Shown one piece after another: positions 54,513 to 63,225 of a DNA stretch of 64,000 bases. Both the position numbers and the translations under genes were made by a program. How positions within the stretch are numbered: the first letter of the stretch is position 1; each line of letters opens with the position of its first letter. The stretch comes from JAJDFU01 sp964641965. GTDB taxonomy: Bacteria; Bacteroidota; Bacteroidia; Chitinophagales; Saprospiraceae. The stretch is from positions 1-64,000 of the forward strand of contig CAZXLD010000022.1 in NCBI GenBank assembly GCA_964641965.1, in the 5' to 3' direction. The notes under the pieces are model-generated. The model did not search any database. It had not been told where the DNA came from and worked only from the letters and a program-made list of their open reading frames with translations.

Positions 54513-55742
54513 ATGAACCGGATAATTAGTTTAGTAGCATGTCTTTCCTTTTTCATTGTCGGATTGAATGGACAACTCCGAGATGATTTAATTCACGGAT
54601 TGCGGGTAGATGTTGTCTACTTGTCTTCGGATTACCTGGAAGGGCGTCTCACGGGTACGCCCGGCGAAATGCGAGCAGCTGATTATTTGGTCAAACGTTA
54701 CCAGGAGATTGGTTTGGAACCGGCTGGAGAATCTGGAAGTTACTTTCAAACGTTTGATTATACCATCCGAGCAAATCCACATGCTGAGGAAGGCCAACAA
54801 ATCACCGGACGCAACGTAATCGGCTACCTCGATAATGGGGCGCCCTATACCGTTGTGATCGGAGCCCATTACGATCATATAGGCATGGGGGGTATTGGGA
54901 GTCGAGATCAGGGGGAACCCGCCATCCACAATGGTGCGGACGACAATGCCAGCGGTGTCGCCAGCCTCTTGTACTTGGCAGAATTTGTGACGTTGGGCAA
55001 TTTTACCAACCACAATTATCTTTTTATTGCTTTCTCGGGTGAAGAATTAGGGTTAATCGGTTCTAAAGCCTACACCAAGTCTCCCTCCATAGGCCTGAAC
55101 AAGGTGAGTTATATGATCAATATCGATATGCTGGGCCGTATGGATGAAGAAAAGAATTTGGTTGTCAATGGAGTAGGTACTTCTCCTGCCTGGAAGCCTG
55201 CGCTCGAAAAGATCAAGCTGCACGACATAAAAATTACGACTACAGAATCCGGTGTAGGGGCATCTGACCATACCTCCTTTTATCTGAAAGATATCCCGGC
55301 TGTTCACTTCTTTTCCGGTTTGCATTCGGAATATCACAAACCGTCGGATGATGCTGCCTTAATCAATTTTGATGGACTGTATGAAGCTACTGAAGTGATT
55401 CTGGCCTTGATCGACGAATTGGATAAAACCGACAAAATCGAGTTTTCCCCCACCAAGGATGAAGGAACTCAACGGCAGGCGGCTGCTTTTAAGGTCACGT
55501 TAGGAGTAATGCCTGATTATGCCCATGAGGCTGAAGGTATGCGAATTGATGCGGTAATTGCAGATCGAGCGGCAGCTAATGCGGGCATCCAGAACGGTGA
55601 TATTGTGCTAAAGATTGGGGAGATGGAAGTAAAGGATATATATGACTACATGGAGGGCTTGAGCAAATTCAAAAAAGGAGATCAGACCAGGGTTACCGTC
55701 AAAAGAGGGGATGAATTGATTGAATACGAGGTTGAATTCTGA
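54513..55742 (+). CDS. M28 family aminopeptidase with C-terminal PDZ domain
   Basis: A 409-residue exported zinc peptidase with a signal peptide to about residue 20. M28 metal ligands are visible in IGAHYDHIG (~118), HNGADDNASGVA (~141), AFSGEELGLIGSKA (~176), the IDMLGRMDE aspartate and a late histidine in GLHSEYHKPSDD. A PDZ domain fills ~330-409 (ANAGIQNGDIVLKIG). It probably releases amino acids from peptides in the periplasm or outside the cell. It lies 60 bp after the pullulanase on the same strand. TACTTTTA at 54492-54499 may be its own promoter box. Confidence 0.93.
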   Translation: MNRIISLVACLSFFIVGLNGQLRDDLIHGLRVDVVYLSSDYLEGRLTGTPGEMRAADYLVKRYQEIGLEPAGESGSYFQTFDYTIRANPHAEEGQQITGRNVIGYLDNGAPYTVVIGAHYDHIGMGGIGSRDQGEPAIHNGADDNASGVASLLYLAEFVTLGNFTNHNYLFIAFSGEELGLIGSKAYTKSPSIGLNKVSYMINIDMLGRMDEEKNLVVNGVGTSPAWKPALEKIKLHDIKITTTESGVGASDHTSFYLKDIPAVHFFSGLHSEYHKPSDDAALINFDGLYEATEVILALIDELDKTDKIEFSPTKDEGTQRQAAAFKVTLGVMPDYAHEAEGMRIDAVIADRAAANAGIQNGDIVLKIGEMEVKDIYDYMEGLSKFKKGDQTRVTVKRGDELIEYEVEF

Positions 55743-56111
55743 AGTCTTATTCTTTGGGGAGTGCATTTGCGAGTAAGGCTGGTTTGAAAATTGCCTATAA
55801 GGAAATTGGTCGGTATTTTGGTAATCAACTACTGCAGTCGAGAAACTCATAAGCCCTAAATTGTAGTGAAGTTCAAGCTGCTGATTCTAGAAAGGATTTC
55901 ATTCACAATGATGAGAATTTGCTTAACATAATTAAGGGAAACCCCCAGCATTCTGCGTATACTTCTCGGACTAGAAACTAACATAGATGAAAGTCTTAAC
56001 CAAGAATTTAATGAATAGATTTCCATTTTCGTAAGGAGTATCAGGACAGCTTCAAAAAAGTAGTTTTTCCCTTTCGCCCGAGCAGATATTCCTTCTGTCT
56101 TTTTCAGTTCA
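55743..56111. other. Convergent intergenic region, no convincing gene
   Basis: This 369-bp gap between the converging M28 peptidase and thioesterase genes contains only a weak 93-codon minus-strand frame from a TTG inside the thioesterase gene. I do not accept that frame as a gene. No terminator-grade hairpin stands out. Confidence 0.5.
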
Positions 56112-56543
56112 TCAGTTCTTTCGTTTAACAATCGCAATGGTTAGTCGGCTAACGCAGATCAACCGTTCTTGCTGGTCCTTAATTTCAATATGCCAAACCT
56201 GGATGGTACGCCCCAGCCGGATGGGAGTTACTCGCCCAACAACACGCCCGCCTTCGGGAACGGACCGCAAATGATTCGCATTGATTTCAATACCAACTGC
56301 GGAAAAGTGGTCGAGATCCTCCAGCATCAGGGTGGAGGCATAGCTGCCCAATGACTCAGCCAAGGCAACGGAAGCACCTCCGTGGAGTATGCGAAAAGGT
56401 TGAACCGTACGATGGTCGACAGGCATGGATGCTTCAATGAAATCGAATCCAATTTCCTGGATTTCTATGCCTAGGTGCTCCAGCAGGGTATGCTGGCCAA
56501 TTTGCTGCAATCGTTCCAGGTTTGCGGGTTGTTTCCAGATCAT
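56112..56543 (-). CDS. Hotdog-fold thioesterase (PaaI/YdiI-like)
   Basis: A 143-residue acyl-CoA thioesterase-like protein. The family core reads FIEASMPVDHRTVQPFRILHGGASVALAES, with the HGG turn and the catalytic glutamate in ALAES (~residue 64). A later strand, GIEINANHLRSVPEGGRVVG, is also typical. Relatives include aroyl-CoA hydrolases of menaquinone synthesis, but the futalosine genes here argue against that role. The substrate is therefore unknown. It is single, divergent from the TonB-domain gene. Confidence 0.9.
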   Translation of the reverse strand: MIWKQPANLERLQQIGQHTLLEHLGIEIQEIGFDFIEASMPVDHRTVQPFRILHGGASVALAESLGSYASTLMLEDLDHFSAVGIEINANHLRSVPEGGRVVGRVTPIRLGRTIQVWHIEIKDQQERLICVSRLTIAIVKRKN

Positions 56544-56787
56544 AAGTACGCTATAAATTGATAAGGTACTATTCTGTTTTTGAAAAAAAATTCACGGATA
56601 GTTGTGGAAATTCAGTCAAAGCAGGCTCTAAAGTAATGTAGATTGTAGTGCTTGTAGAAGGGAGGCTTTGGATCCTCGACCGGATTTTTTAGCCTCCCCT
56701 CATTTAGCAACCCACTGCTCAGTTCCTGGATGCGCAGACCTATACTCCTTCGGGAACTCTATTTCCTCACCTAAAACCCATTTACCC

Positions 56788-57198
56788 ATGAGAAGTCTAT
56801 TCCTGGCCCTTATGCTGCTTTTTTCCGGCTGTTTGATTGCAAATGCTCAACAGGTGGTACAGACTAAAACCAATGCACCGATCACTCGATCTACTGTCAA
56901 AAAGTCAAAGCCCAGCTTCAAAGGTGGCCGACCTGCCCTGCTTCGTTTTATTGATGTCAACCTTGAGTATCCCCCCTTGGCCAAAGAGCAGAAGGTAGAA
57001 GGCGTGTTGGTCGTTCAGCTGAAAATTGATGAAACGGGAAAGATCGTCGAATCTAAGGTGGTAGAACCCATGAGATACGGATGCGATGAGGCTGCGTTGG
57101 AGATGGTCCGGAAAATGCCTGATTGGGAACCTGCTATTCGGTCCGGAAAGCCGGTTACTACCTTATATAATCTGCCAATCCAGTTCCGATTACATTAA
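56788..57198 (+). CDS. TonB C-terminal-domain protein
   Basis: A 136-residue protein with an N-terminal signal sequence (SGCLIANAQQ). A TonB C-terminal-like domain follows (~52-136): IDVNLEYPPLAKEQKVEGVLVVQLKIDETGKIV, ALEMVRKMPDWEPAI and a final strand LYNLPIQFRL. It lacks the long proline-rich periplasm-spanning region of true TonB. The FSGC could serve as a lipobox-like cysteine, giving a lipoprotein rather than an anchored energy transducer. It is probably one of the many short TonB-domain proteins of Bacteroidota whose partners are unknown. A longer frame opens at 56668, but the signal begins at the ATG at 56788. Confidence 0.85.
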   Translation: MRSLFLALMLLFSGCLIANAQQVVQTKTNAPITRSTVKKSKPSFKGGRPALLRFIDVNLEYPPLAKEQKVEGVLVVQLKIDETGKIVESKVVEPMRYGCDEAALEMVRKMPDWEPAIRSGKPVTTLYNLPIQFRLH

Positions 57199-57222
57199 GC
57201 CAGCATCTAAACAAGGGGTGGT

Positions 57223-58509
57223 TTAGGCTACTCCTTCACGGATGCGTTTTCGAGCCTTCCAACGGACCCGGGCCTCTGGTTTCTTTTTCTCAAAAGACCG
57301 TATAAGCCCGGCATACCAGGAAACGCCTGCTACATAAAACACAACCGTGATCAGGAAAATTGGACCGTATTCCATTCCTACCTCTCGCATCCAACCAAAT
57401 AAGCGGGTGGAGACAAACCAACTGCCCGACCAGATGGAGGCACTCATAGCGCTAATCAATTCTTGGTTTTTGGGGCCTACGTAGTTCAGCATCAGTTCAC
57501 TGGTCATGGGCCTGGCGGAGGTCATTAAAGGCTGTCGGATCACGTAGAAAAACCCGGCCAACCAAACTGCTCCGACCCAATCATTATACCATGCTGTACT
57601 GGCCAAGCCAATCAAGGCCACTACCGCAGCAGATTGAAAAAGGGTAATGGCTATTCGATATCCAAAATTCCTCCGGATGAAAGGCATGAAAATCATGGTA
57701 AGTGCTACCAAGAGAAAGGTAACCGAACCCATAACCGAGAATTTAGCGGATGGCATACCGTGCACATGCAGGAAGAAGAGATTAATCACGGGTATGGTGA
57801 ATCCCGCTCCAATGGCGATAAGCAAAGTTGGCGTTAGGGCCTTTCCAATGAGCTTCCAATCGTAACCAGACCGGATTTCCCGAAAAGGAATTTGCTTGCC
57901 GCGCTTTTCCGTAATTCGGATGCGAAGCAGCAGGAACACGGAGATACTGGACATAACCGCAATAATGCGTAAGGTAGTAGCTTCATCAAACGTCTCGGGT
58001 GCCAGACTATTCAAGCTGAAGTGTAGCACCCCGGATAAGAACATCATTATGCTGAAAGCAAAAAAATTCAGGCTAATCGCCTCACTTTGGGTTTCCCGTT
58101 TCGCATTCAAAACAATAAAAGGCAACACACAGACCTGAGCGAACGAATAACACAGGCCCCAAAGACCAGAAAAAATGTGGAGCAGCCGAACCTCTCCAGC
58201 TTCAATTGCCCATAGAATTAATAAAGAAAATAAGGGAAGCCCGACGGCAGCGACGAGCAAAAAGGGAAGTAACCGTCGACCTTTGATAAACAAACCCAAC
58301 GGGAATGCCAGCCAAAATACCGCCAGGAAACGGAAAGACCATACCTCCGCAATAGCTGGATCGGTATAGTTGTGCCTGGCCATGACGAAATTGAGGAGTA
58401 GGAAAAAGGAGGTATTTATAGCTTGAAAGCAAAACTGGGCCCCAATAAGCTGAAGGATAGGCTTTTCGACCTTGCGATAACCGCTTCCAATCTCTTGAAG
58501 GATGCTCAT
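57223..58509 (-). CDS. Major facilitator superfamily transporter
   Basis: A 428-residue integral membrane protein with about 12 hydrophobic segments in two halves and a very basic C-terminal tail (EKKKPEARVRWKARKRIREG). Segments such as FWLAFPLGLFIKGRRLLPFL and GFFYVIRQPLMTSARPMTSELML fit MFS drug- or sugar-type permeases. The substrate cannot be inferred. Its ATG at 58509 overlaps the miaA stop by four bases (ATGA), so the two are translationally coupled. Confidence 0.88.
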   Translation of the reverse strand: MSILQEIGSGYRKVEKPILQLIGAQFCFQAINTSFFLLLNFVMARHNYTDPAIAEVWSFRFLAVFWLAFPLGLFIKGRRLLPFLLVAAVGLPLFSLLILWAIEAGEVRLLHIFSGLWGLCYSFAQVCVLPFIVLNAKRETQSEAISLNFFAFSIMMFLSGVLHFSLNSLAPETFDEATTLRIIAVMSSISVFLLLRIRITEKRGKQIPFREIRSGYDWKLIGKALTPTLLIAIGAGFTIPVINLFFLHVHGMPSAKFSVMGSVTFLLVALTMIFMPFIRRNFGYRIAITLFQSAAVVALIGLASTAWYNDWVGAVWLAGFFYVIRQPLMTSARPMTSELMLNYVGPKNQELISAMSASIWSGSWFVSTRLFGWMREVGMEYGPIFLITVVFYVAGVSWYAGLIRSFEKKKPEARVRWKARKRIREGVA

Positions 58510-59789
58510 ATTTGGGTGATCTTTTGGGATGGCGGCCACCATAACCGGTACGAAGAGCCGAGCCAGTTCTGTTTAGTACTGGTCATGATTCTCCGGTAAT
58601 GATCAGCCTGAGCCACAGGGATACAACCCACTTCTTTCGCGAAGGGTTCAGTAGAAACGGGAAGGATTAATATTCCGTTGGTTTCTTCGGCTCGCAACAG
58701 GACCTCATGCCATAGATAATATTCAGGTGTTGCCTCAGGCGGCTGCATATTTGCCCAAAAATAGAAGGTGAATTTTTGGATAGAGAGGACAAGCGCTGAA
58801 ACCGATCTATGGATTGAAGTTGTCAGCCTAAGCTCTTTTTGACTGGATTCCGGATGTTTGGCTACTTCCAGTTTTCCATTTTTTTCCCATAAAAAATCAA
58901 GATAATCTAGGCTTTGCACCACTTCTTCCGGGCGAAAATGTTTCCAGAAGCCATCCCTTCTGTGCCAGCTTAGCTGTCTTTTAGCATAGCGGCGGCTGTT
59001 TTGTTTGATAAGCTGAATAGCTTCTTCCCTGGTCGTTTTTCCGTCGAAATAGTCAAACCACTCCTGGTACCCTACCGTTTGCAAGGCCGTCATCTTTCGA
59101 TAAGGATAAACCTTTTTTGCTTCTTCCTCCAGCCCGGTGTCTACCATTGCATCTACCCTTCGGTTAATTCTGTCGTACAAGGTTTCCCGGTCCTGATGTA
59201 CCTGAATAAAAGAACAAGTAAATGGCCGATCAGTAGCTTGATCCTGTCTGAAGGAGGAAAAGGGAAGCTGGGTTGTTTCAATCACGCTGAGGGCCCGAAT
59301 TAACCGATGTGGATTTTGAAGATCCACCTCCTTGAAGTATGCGGGATCTTGTTCCTTTAAGGCTTGTTGGAGTGCGGGTAAGCCTTTTTGTGCATACAGG
59401 CGCTCTATTTTCAACCTTACCTGGGGGTCAACTTCCGGAAATTCATCCAAACCATGGCATACGGCTCGTACGTAAAGACCAGATCCACCAACCAGGATGA
59501 TTTTATCCTGCTTCTCAAAAAGGTGATGTAATAGTTGAAGGGCATCCTGCTCGTATGCGCCTACTGAATACCTATCTGTAACAGTTTGCGTATTGATAAA
59601 ATAGTGGGGAGCCATTTTCAATTCCGTTGGGGTTGGTTTGGCGGTACCAATGCTCAATTCGCGATAAAATTGCCGGCTGTCTGCCGATAGAACGGACGTC
59701 TGGAAGTGTTGAGCTAGCCGAATGGCAAAAGTTGTTTTCCCGCTTGCGGTAGCTCCCCCGATTACAATGAGATGCTTTTGCCTGGTCAT
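58506..59789 (-). CDS. miaA: tRNA dimethylallyltransferase MiaA with C-terminal extension
   Basis: MiaA adds a dimethylallyl group to A37 of tRNAs reading UNN codons. Residues ~1-305 are a normal MiaA: P-loop GGATASGKTT, DSRQFYRELSIGTAKPTPTE, VGGSGLYVRAV, and the closing ...TVGYQEWFDYFDG with RRYAKRQLSWHRRDGFW. The protein is 427 residues, about 110-120 longer than usual. The extra region (~310-427) starts with basic, Ser-rich sequence and contains FYFWANMQPPEATPEYYLWH, then VGCIPVAQADHYRRIMTSTK and a Trp-rich end. I do not recognise this domain. The frame is continuous, with no sign of a shift. Confidence 0.93.
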   Translation of the reverse strand: MTRQKHLIVIGGATASGKTTFAIRLAQHFQTSVLSADSRQFYRELSIGTAKPTPTELKMAPHYFINTQTVTDRYSVGAYEQDALQLLHHLFEKQDKIILVGGSGLYVRAVCHGLDEFPEVDPQVRLKIERLYAQKGLPALQQALKEQDPAYFKEVDLQNPHRLIRALSVIETTQLPFSSFRQDQATDRPFTCSFIQVHQDRETLYDRINRRVDAMVDTGLEEEAKKVYPYRKMTALQTVGYQEWFDYFDGKTTREEAIQLIKQNSRRYAKRQLSWHRRDGFWKHFRPEEVVQSLDYLDFLWEKNGKLEVAKHPESSQKELRLTTSIHRSVSALVLSIQKFTFYFWANMQPPEATPEYYLWHEVLLRAEETNGILILPVSTEPFAKEVGCIPVAQADHYRRIMTSTKQNWLGSSYRLWWPPSQKITQI

Positions 59790-59839
59790 AGAGGGAAAAT
59801 AGTAAAGGTTTCTATTTTGTCCCCATATTTGCCTCTGCC

Positions 59840-61123
59840 ATGCTTTATCGTATTGTTCGACCTATTGCTACTCTAGGTATTCTCCTTTTTTTCAGGAAGG
59901 TATACTTGATTCATCGGGAACGAATTCCAGAAAATCAGCCAGTTGTACTGGCAGTCAACCACCCAACTGCCTTTCTTGAGCCATGTATCCTGGCTTGTAT
60001 ACTGGGGAGGCCACTATATTTTCTGGTCCGTGGAGATTTTTTTGAAAAAAAGATCTTCAATTTTTTGCTTCGGGCTTTACATATGCTTCCGGTCTACCGA
60101 AAAAAGGATAAGGGGCTTCGGGCAGTGAAAGATAACTACGCCACCTTCGAAGCTTGCTCCAGCGCACTAGCTGAAAACAAGACCATTATGATTTTGGCTG
60201 AGGGGAGTACAAGCTATACCAAGCGGCTACGGCCATTGAAAAAAGGGGTTGCCCGGGTAGCTTTTGGCGCTTTGGAAGCAGAAAATTCAGTCCAGGAGGT
60301 CTATGTAGTGCCTATCGGGGTCACTTTTACGGATGCCTCTCGCTTCAGGTCTGAGGTGATTGTTGCCGTTGGGGCGCCCTTGCGTGCCTCCGACTATTTT
60401 GAAAGAAGCAACTCCGGCCGTAAAGCAGGAGTGGAGCGATTTAATCAAGCTCTTTATACCGGCTTATCAGAACAAATGGTCTTGATTCAGAACCCTAAAG
60501 ATGATGCTGTAGTAGAAGGGGTATTGACTTGGGTACGTGCCCGATTACCTTGGGGGGGATGGTGGCCGCTGGATAAAAAAGCGGGGCGCTTACAAGCAGA
60601 ACAAGCCGGTACCGCCCCTATTAATGAAGCTTCGGAGGCGCGCAAGAAACCAGTACGGGAAGCCTGGGATGGGTATGCCGAACTGCTGGAGGCTACCGGG
60701 TTGCGGAGAGGTGATCTTGCAGAGATGGATAGAAATACTCCCGGTACTACAGCCGCGGTTCTGCTTGGAGCTCCTATGTATGCAATAGGATGGGTATTAA
60801 ACAGTTGGCCCTTCTGGTTGGTGGAATGGCTGGTACGTACCAAGGTTCCGGTTTTGGAATTCAAACTTTCCATCCGCCTTTCGGTCGGGATTTTTGCCTG
60901 GTTGTTTTGGTGGTTGGGGGTGTGGATAGTAGCGGCCCTGGCGGGTGGCCCTTTTTGGATCCCTTTTTTCGTAATGCCCATAACCGGGCTTTTTTGCGTG
61001 TATTATACCGACCTGTTTCGGAACTGGATCCGCAGGGTTCGATGGAATCGGTTATCGGAAAATAGACGCGAAAGCTTACACCATCAGTATACGCATCTGA
61101 AGGGAATGATTCAATCCCTTTGA
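59840..61123 (+). CDS. Lysophospholipid acyltransferase family (PlsC-like) membrane protein
   Basis: A 427-residue protein whose first half (~1-250) is a PlsC-type acyltransferase that would move an acyl group to lysophosphatidate or a similar acceptor. The catalytic block reads VNHPTAFLEP (His41, Glu47), where most relatives have Asp instead of Glu. The phosphate-binding block is ILAEGSTSYTKRLRPLKKG (~117-135). The second half carries a charged region and three to four hydrophobic segments near the C-terminus (~310-385). It is divergent from miaA, and its 3' end overlaps rmuC by 13 bp. Confidence 0.87.
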   Translation: MLYRIVRPIATLGILLFFRKVYLIHRERIPENQPVVLAVNHPTAFLEPCILACILGRPLYFLVRGDFFEKKIFNFLLRALHMLPVYRKKDKGLRAVKDNYATFEACSSALAENKTIMILAEGSTSYTKRLRPLKKGVARVAFGALEAENSVQEVYVVPIGVTFTDASRFRSEVIVAVGAPLRASDYFERSNSGRKAGVERFNQALYTGLSEQMVLIQNPKDDAVVEGVLTWVRARLPWGGWWPLDKKAGRLQAEQAGTAPINEASEARKKPVREAWDGYAELLEATGLRRGDLAEMDRNTPGTTAAVLLGAPMYAIGWVLNSWPFWLVEWLVRTKVPVLEFKLSIRLSVGIFAWLFWWLGVWIVAALAGGPFWIPFFVMPITGLFCVYYTDLFRNWIRRVRWNRLSENRRESLHHQYTHLKGMIQSL

Positions 61124-62475
61124 TCATCATCCGGCTCTGAAAGCCGAATCAAGCCCTGTGGCTCGGTGAGCAGCTCCTTGGGCAATTGTTTGGTGGTCTT
61201 GGCACCCAGTTCCCGGATCTTTTCTACCTTGCCCAAGAGCGTATCGCCTTGTCTTTTTCCTTCCCTTAATTTATACATGGCATCTTGGTAGGCTCGGTCT
61301 GCTTGTTGGAGGCGGGTCCCAATTTCTACCAGGTTTTCAGCGAAGGCTACAAATTTATCATACAGTTTGCCGCTTTGCTGGGCGATTTCAAGCACGTTGG
61401 CTTTTTGTTTTTCCTGACTCCAGATAAAGGCTACGGTCCGCATCGTTGCGAGAAGGGTTGAAGTACTTACCAGTACTATGTTTTTATCCAATGCTTCAGC
61501 AAAAAGGTTGGGTTCAGCTTTGAAGGCAAGCGCAAAAGCAGATTCAATAGGCACGAATAGCAGCACATAGTCCGGGCTGTTGATCTCATAGAGTTCCGGA
61601 TAATTCTTGTCACCGAGTTCCCGGATATGCCGCCTGATACTGGTCAAATGTGCCGTTAAATGGGTCTGTTCCTCTTGTGGGTCTTCTCCGTTGACGAAAC
61701 GTTCGTAGGCAGTCAGGGAAACCTTGCTATCAATGATTAAATTTTTTCCTTGTGGGAGATCGATGATAAAGTCGGGCCTTTTTTGCCTACCGTCGACGTG
61801 TTTGAAACTGGGTTGGCATCTGTAGTGGATTCCTTTTTCCAGGCCTGCACTTTGAAGCATACGCTCCAATTGCAACTCCCCCCAGTCGCCCTGGGTTTTG
61901 GAGTCTCCTTTAAGGGCGGTGGTAAGGTTTTGGGCATCCCGGCTCAGTCGATCATTCAATTCGTGGAGCTGACGGATCTGGTTTCGAAGATCGGAATGAT
62001 CCCTGGTTTCTTGCACCATTTTATCCTTGATCTTGCGCTCGAATTCCAGAATACGGTCCTTTAACGGATTGAGCAGGTGGTTTAATTGCTCTTGTTGGAG
62101 TTGGGAGAATCGCTTGCCTTTTTCTTCCAGTATTTGCCCGGATAGCAATTCAATTTCCTGTTTTAGTTGCGTTTTTCGTTTGGTTTCATCGGCTTGCCAT
62201 TGATCCAGATTTTCGCGTAGATGGAGGATTTGCTGCCTGGCTGTAGCGAGTTCCACCTGCGTATCTGCCAGCTCTTTTGTTTTTTCATAGAGGTTGTCCT
62301 GTAAGATGTCGGTTTGAGTCTGCTGCTGCTCAACAATGGATTTGTGCACATATTGCCGTTGGATATCGATTGGGGAGAGGTGGGTTCTGAAGTGCAGGCG
62401 CGACAAGAGCCATCCGATCAATAAACCAATGATCAAGCCCAGGACCAGGTAGCCTAAGATGATATAGTGTTCCAT
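61111..62475 (-). CDS. rmuC: DNA recombination protein RmuC
   Basis: RmuC limits DNA inversion at short inverted repeats and carries a restriction-endonuclease-like fold. The 454-residue protein has an N-terminal transmembrane helix (~5-25) and a long coiled coil (~35-170: many Gln, Glu and Lys heptads). The conserved core follows (~190-400): KGDSKTQGDWGELQLERMLQSAGL, RPDFIIDLPQGKNLIIDSKVSL and YVLLFVPIESAFALAF. The acidic C-terminus ends EPDDDQRD. It lies tail to tail with the acyltransferase gene, overlapping by 13 bp. Confidence 0.94.
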   Translation of the reverse strand: MEHYIILGYLVLGLIIGLLIGWLLSRLHFRTHLSPIDIQRQYVHKSIVEQQQTQTDILQDNLYEKTKELADTQVELATARQQILHLRENLDQWQADETKRKTQLKQEIELLSGQILEEKGKRFSQLQQEQLNHLLNPLKDRILEFERKIKDKMVQETRDHSDLRNQIRQLHELNDRLSRDAQNLTTALKGDSKTQGDWGELQLERMLQSAGLEKGIHYRCQPSFKHVDGRQKRPDFIIDLPQGKNLIIDSKVSLTAYERFVNGEDPQEEQTHLTAHLTSIRRHIRELGDKNYPELYEINSPDYVLLFVPIESAFALAFKAEPNLFAEALDKNIVLVSTSTLLATMRTVAFIWSQEKQKANVLEIAQQSGKLYDKFVAFAENLVEIGTRLQQADRAYQDAMYKLREGKRQGDTLLGKVEKIRELGAKTTKQLPKELLTEPQGLIRLSEPDDDQRD

Positions 62476-62650
62476 AGATTTTGGTACGCAAATGAGTTAC
62501 GCACCCAATAAAGTTAACGTTATTTGGTGATCTTGGAAAGCTGTATCGGGAAAGGATTGAATCCTTGGCTGGCATTTGGTAAGGCGGTACGAGAAACTAT
62601 TTGCAGGATCGGCTGTTTTCATGATCAAATGCATGAAATTGTATTTTTTG

Positions 62651-62681
62651 TTGCAACATTAGTTGTGTATACATATATTTG
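62651..62681 (+). promoter_or_regulatory. Putative promoter of the MarR-type regulator
   Basis: TTG (62651-62653), a 20-nt spacer and TATATTTG (62674-62681) match the Bacteroidota consensus TAnnTTTG. The ATG at 62689 begins only 7 bases after the box, so the transcript would be leaderless or nearly so. Confidence 0.55.
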
Positions 62682-62688
62682 TGCTGTG

Positions 62689-63141
62689 ATGAAGATTGAA
62701 GAAGAAATTAAACAAAAGGCATTTGCCTCTGACCACCAAAAAGCACATATCAACGTGCTGTTTACCTCTGCCTGGTTGAGTCAACAATCAGCCAAGGTGC
62801 TCAAACCGTATAATATTTCATGGCAGCAATTCAATATTCTACGAATTCTGAAAGGGATGCACCCTGAACCTGCCACAGTTAAACTGCTTACCGAACGAAT
62901 GATCGATAAAATGTCGAATGCATCCCGTTTGGTGGAAAAATTGAAACAAAAAGGATTAGTGGATCGGAAAAGCTGTCAGGAAGACCGGCGTCGGGTAAAT
63001 GTGATCATTACCGAAGACGGATTGGGTTTGATTCGGGAAGCTTCCTTAAAAATGGACGAACAGTTGGACGGTAAGTTCCGTTTTCTGTCCGAAATGGAAG
63101 CTCAGGAGTTGAACCGATTGCTGGACAAAATGAGAGGATAA
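62689..63141 (+). CDS. MarR family transcriptional regulator
   Basis: A 150-residue winged-helix regulator. The dimerisation helices flank a DNA-binding domain: ISWQQFNILRILKGMHPEPATVKLLTERMIDKMSNASRLVEKLKQKGLV, with the recognition helix in SNASRLVEKL. The wing reads DRKSCQEDRRRVNVIITEDG. I chose the ATG at 62689 because the family starts there and a promoter box sits directly upstream. The frame is open further upstream to 62524, but that part is hydrophobic and unlike MarR. The YceI gene begins 84 bp downstream on the same strand, so the regulator may control it. Confidence 0.92.
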   Translation: MKIEEEIKQKAFASDHQKAHINVLFTSAWLSQQSAKVLKPYNISWQQFNILRILKGMHPEPATVKLLTERMIDKMSNASRLVEKLKQKGLVDRKSCQEDRRRVNVIITEDGLGLIREASLKMDEQLDGKFRFLSEMEAQELNRLLDKMRG

Positions 63142-63225
63142 GGTTTTCAGATTGAGGCTGTTGATAATCAATCGTTTGAAACAATTAGGAATCATAATTT
63201 CAAAAACCATAAATACCACATTACC

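Noticed and set aside
55856..56137. 93-codon minus-strand frame overlapping the end of the thioesterase gene
   Set aside because: It begins with TTG inside another gene, has no recognisable family, and its composition looks like chance translation of AT-rich sequence.
56112..56543. Hotdog thioesterase as MenI of the classical menaquinone route
   Set aside because: mqnA and mqnE in the same window show the futalosine pathway, which has no naphthoyl-CoA intermediate.
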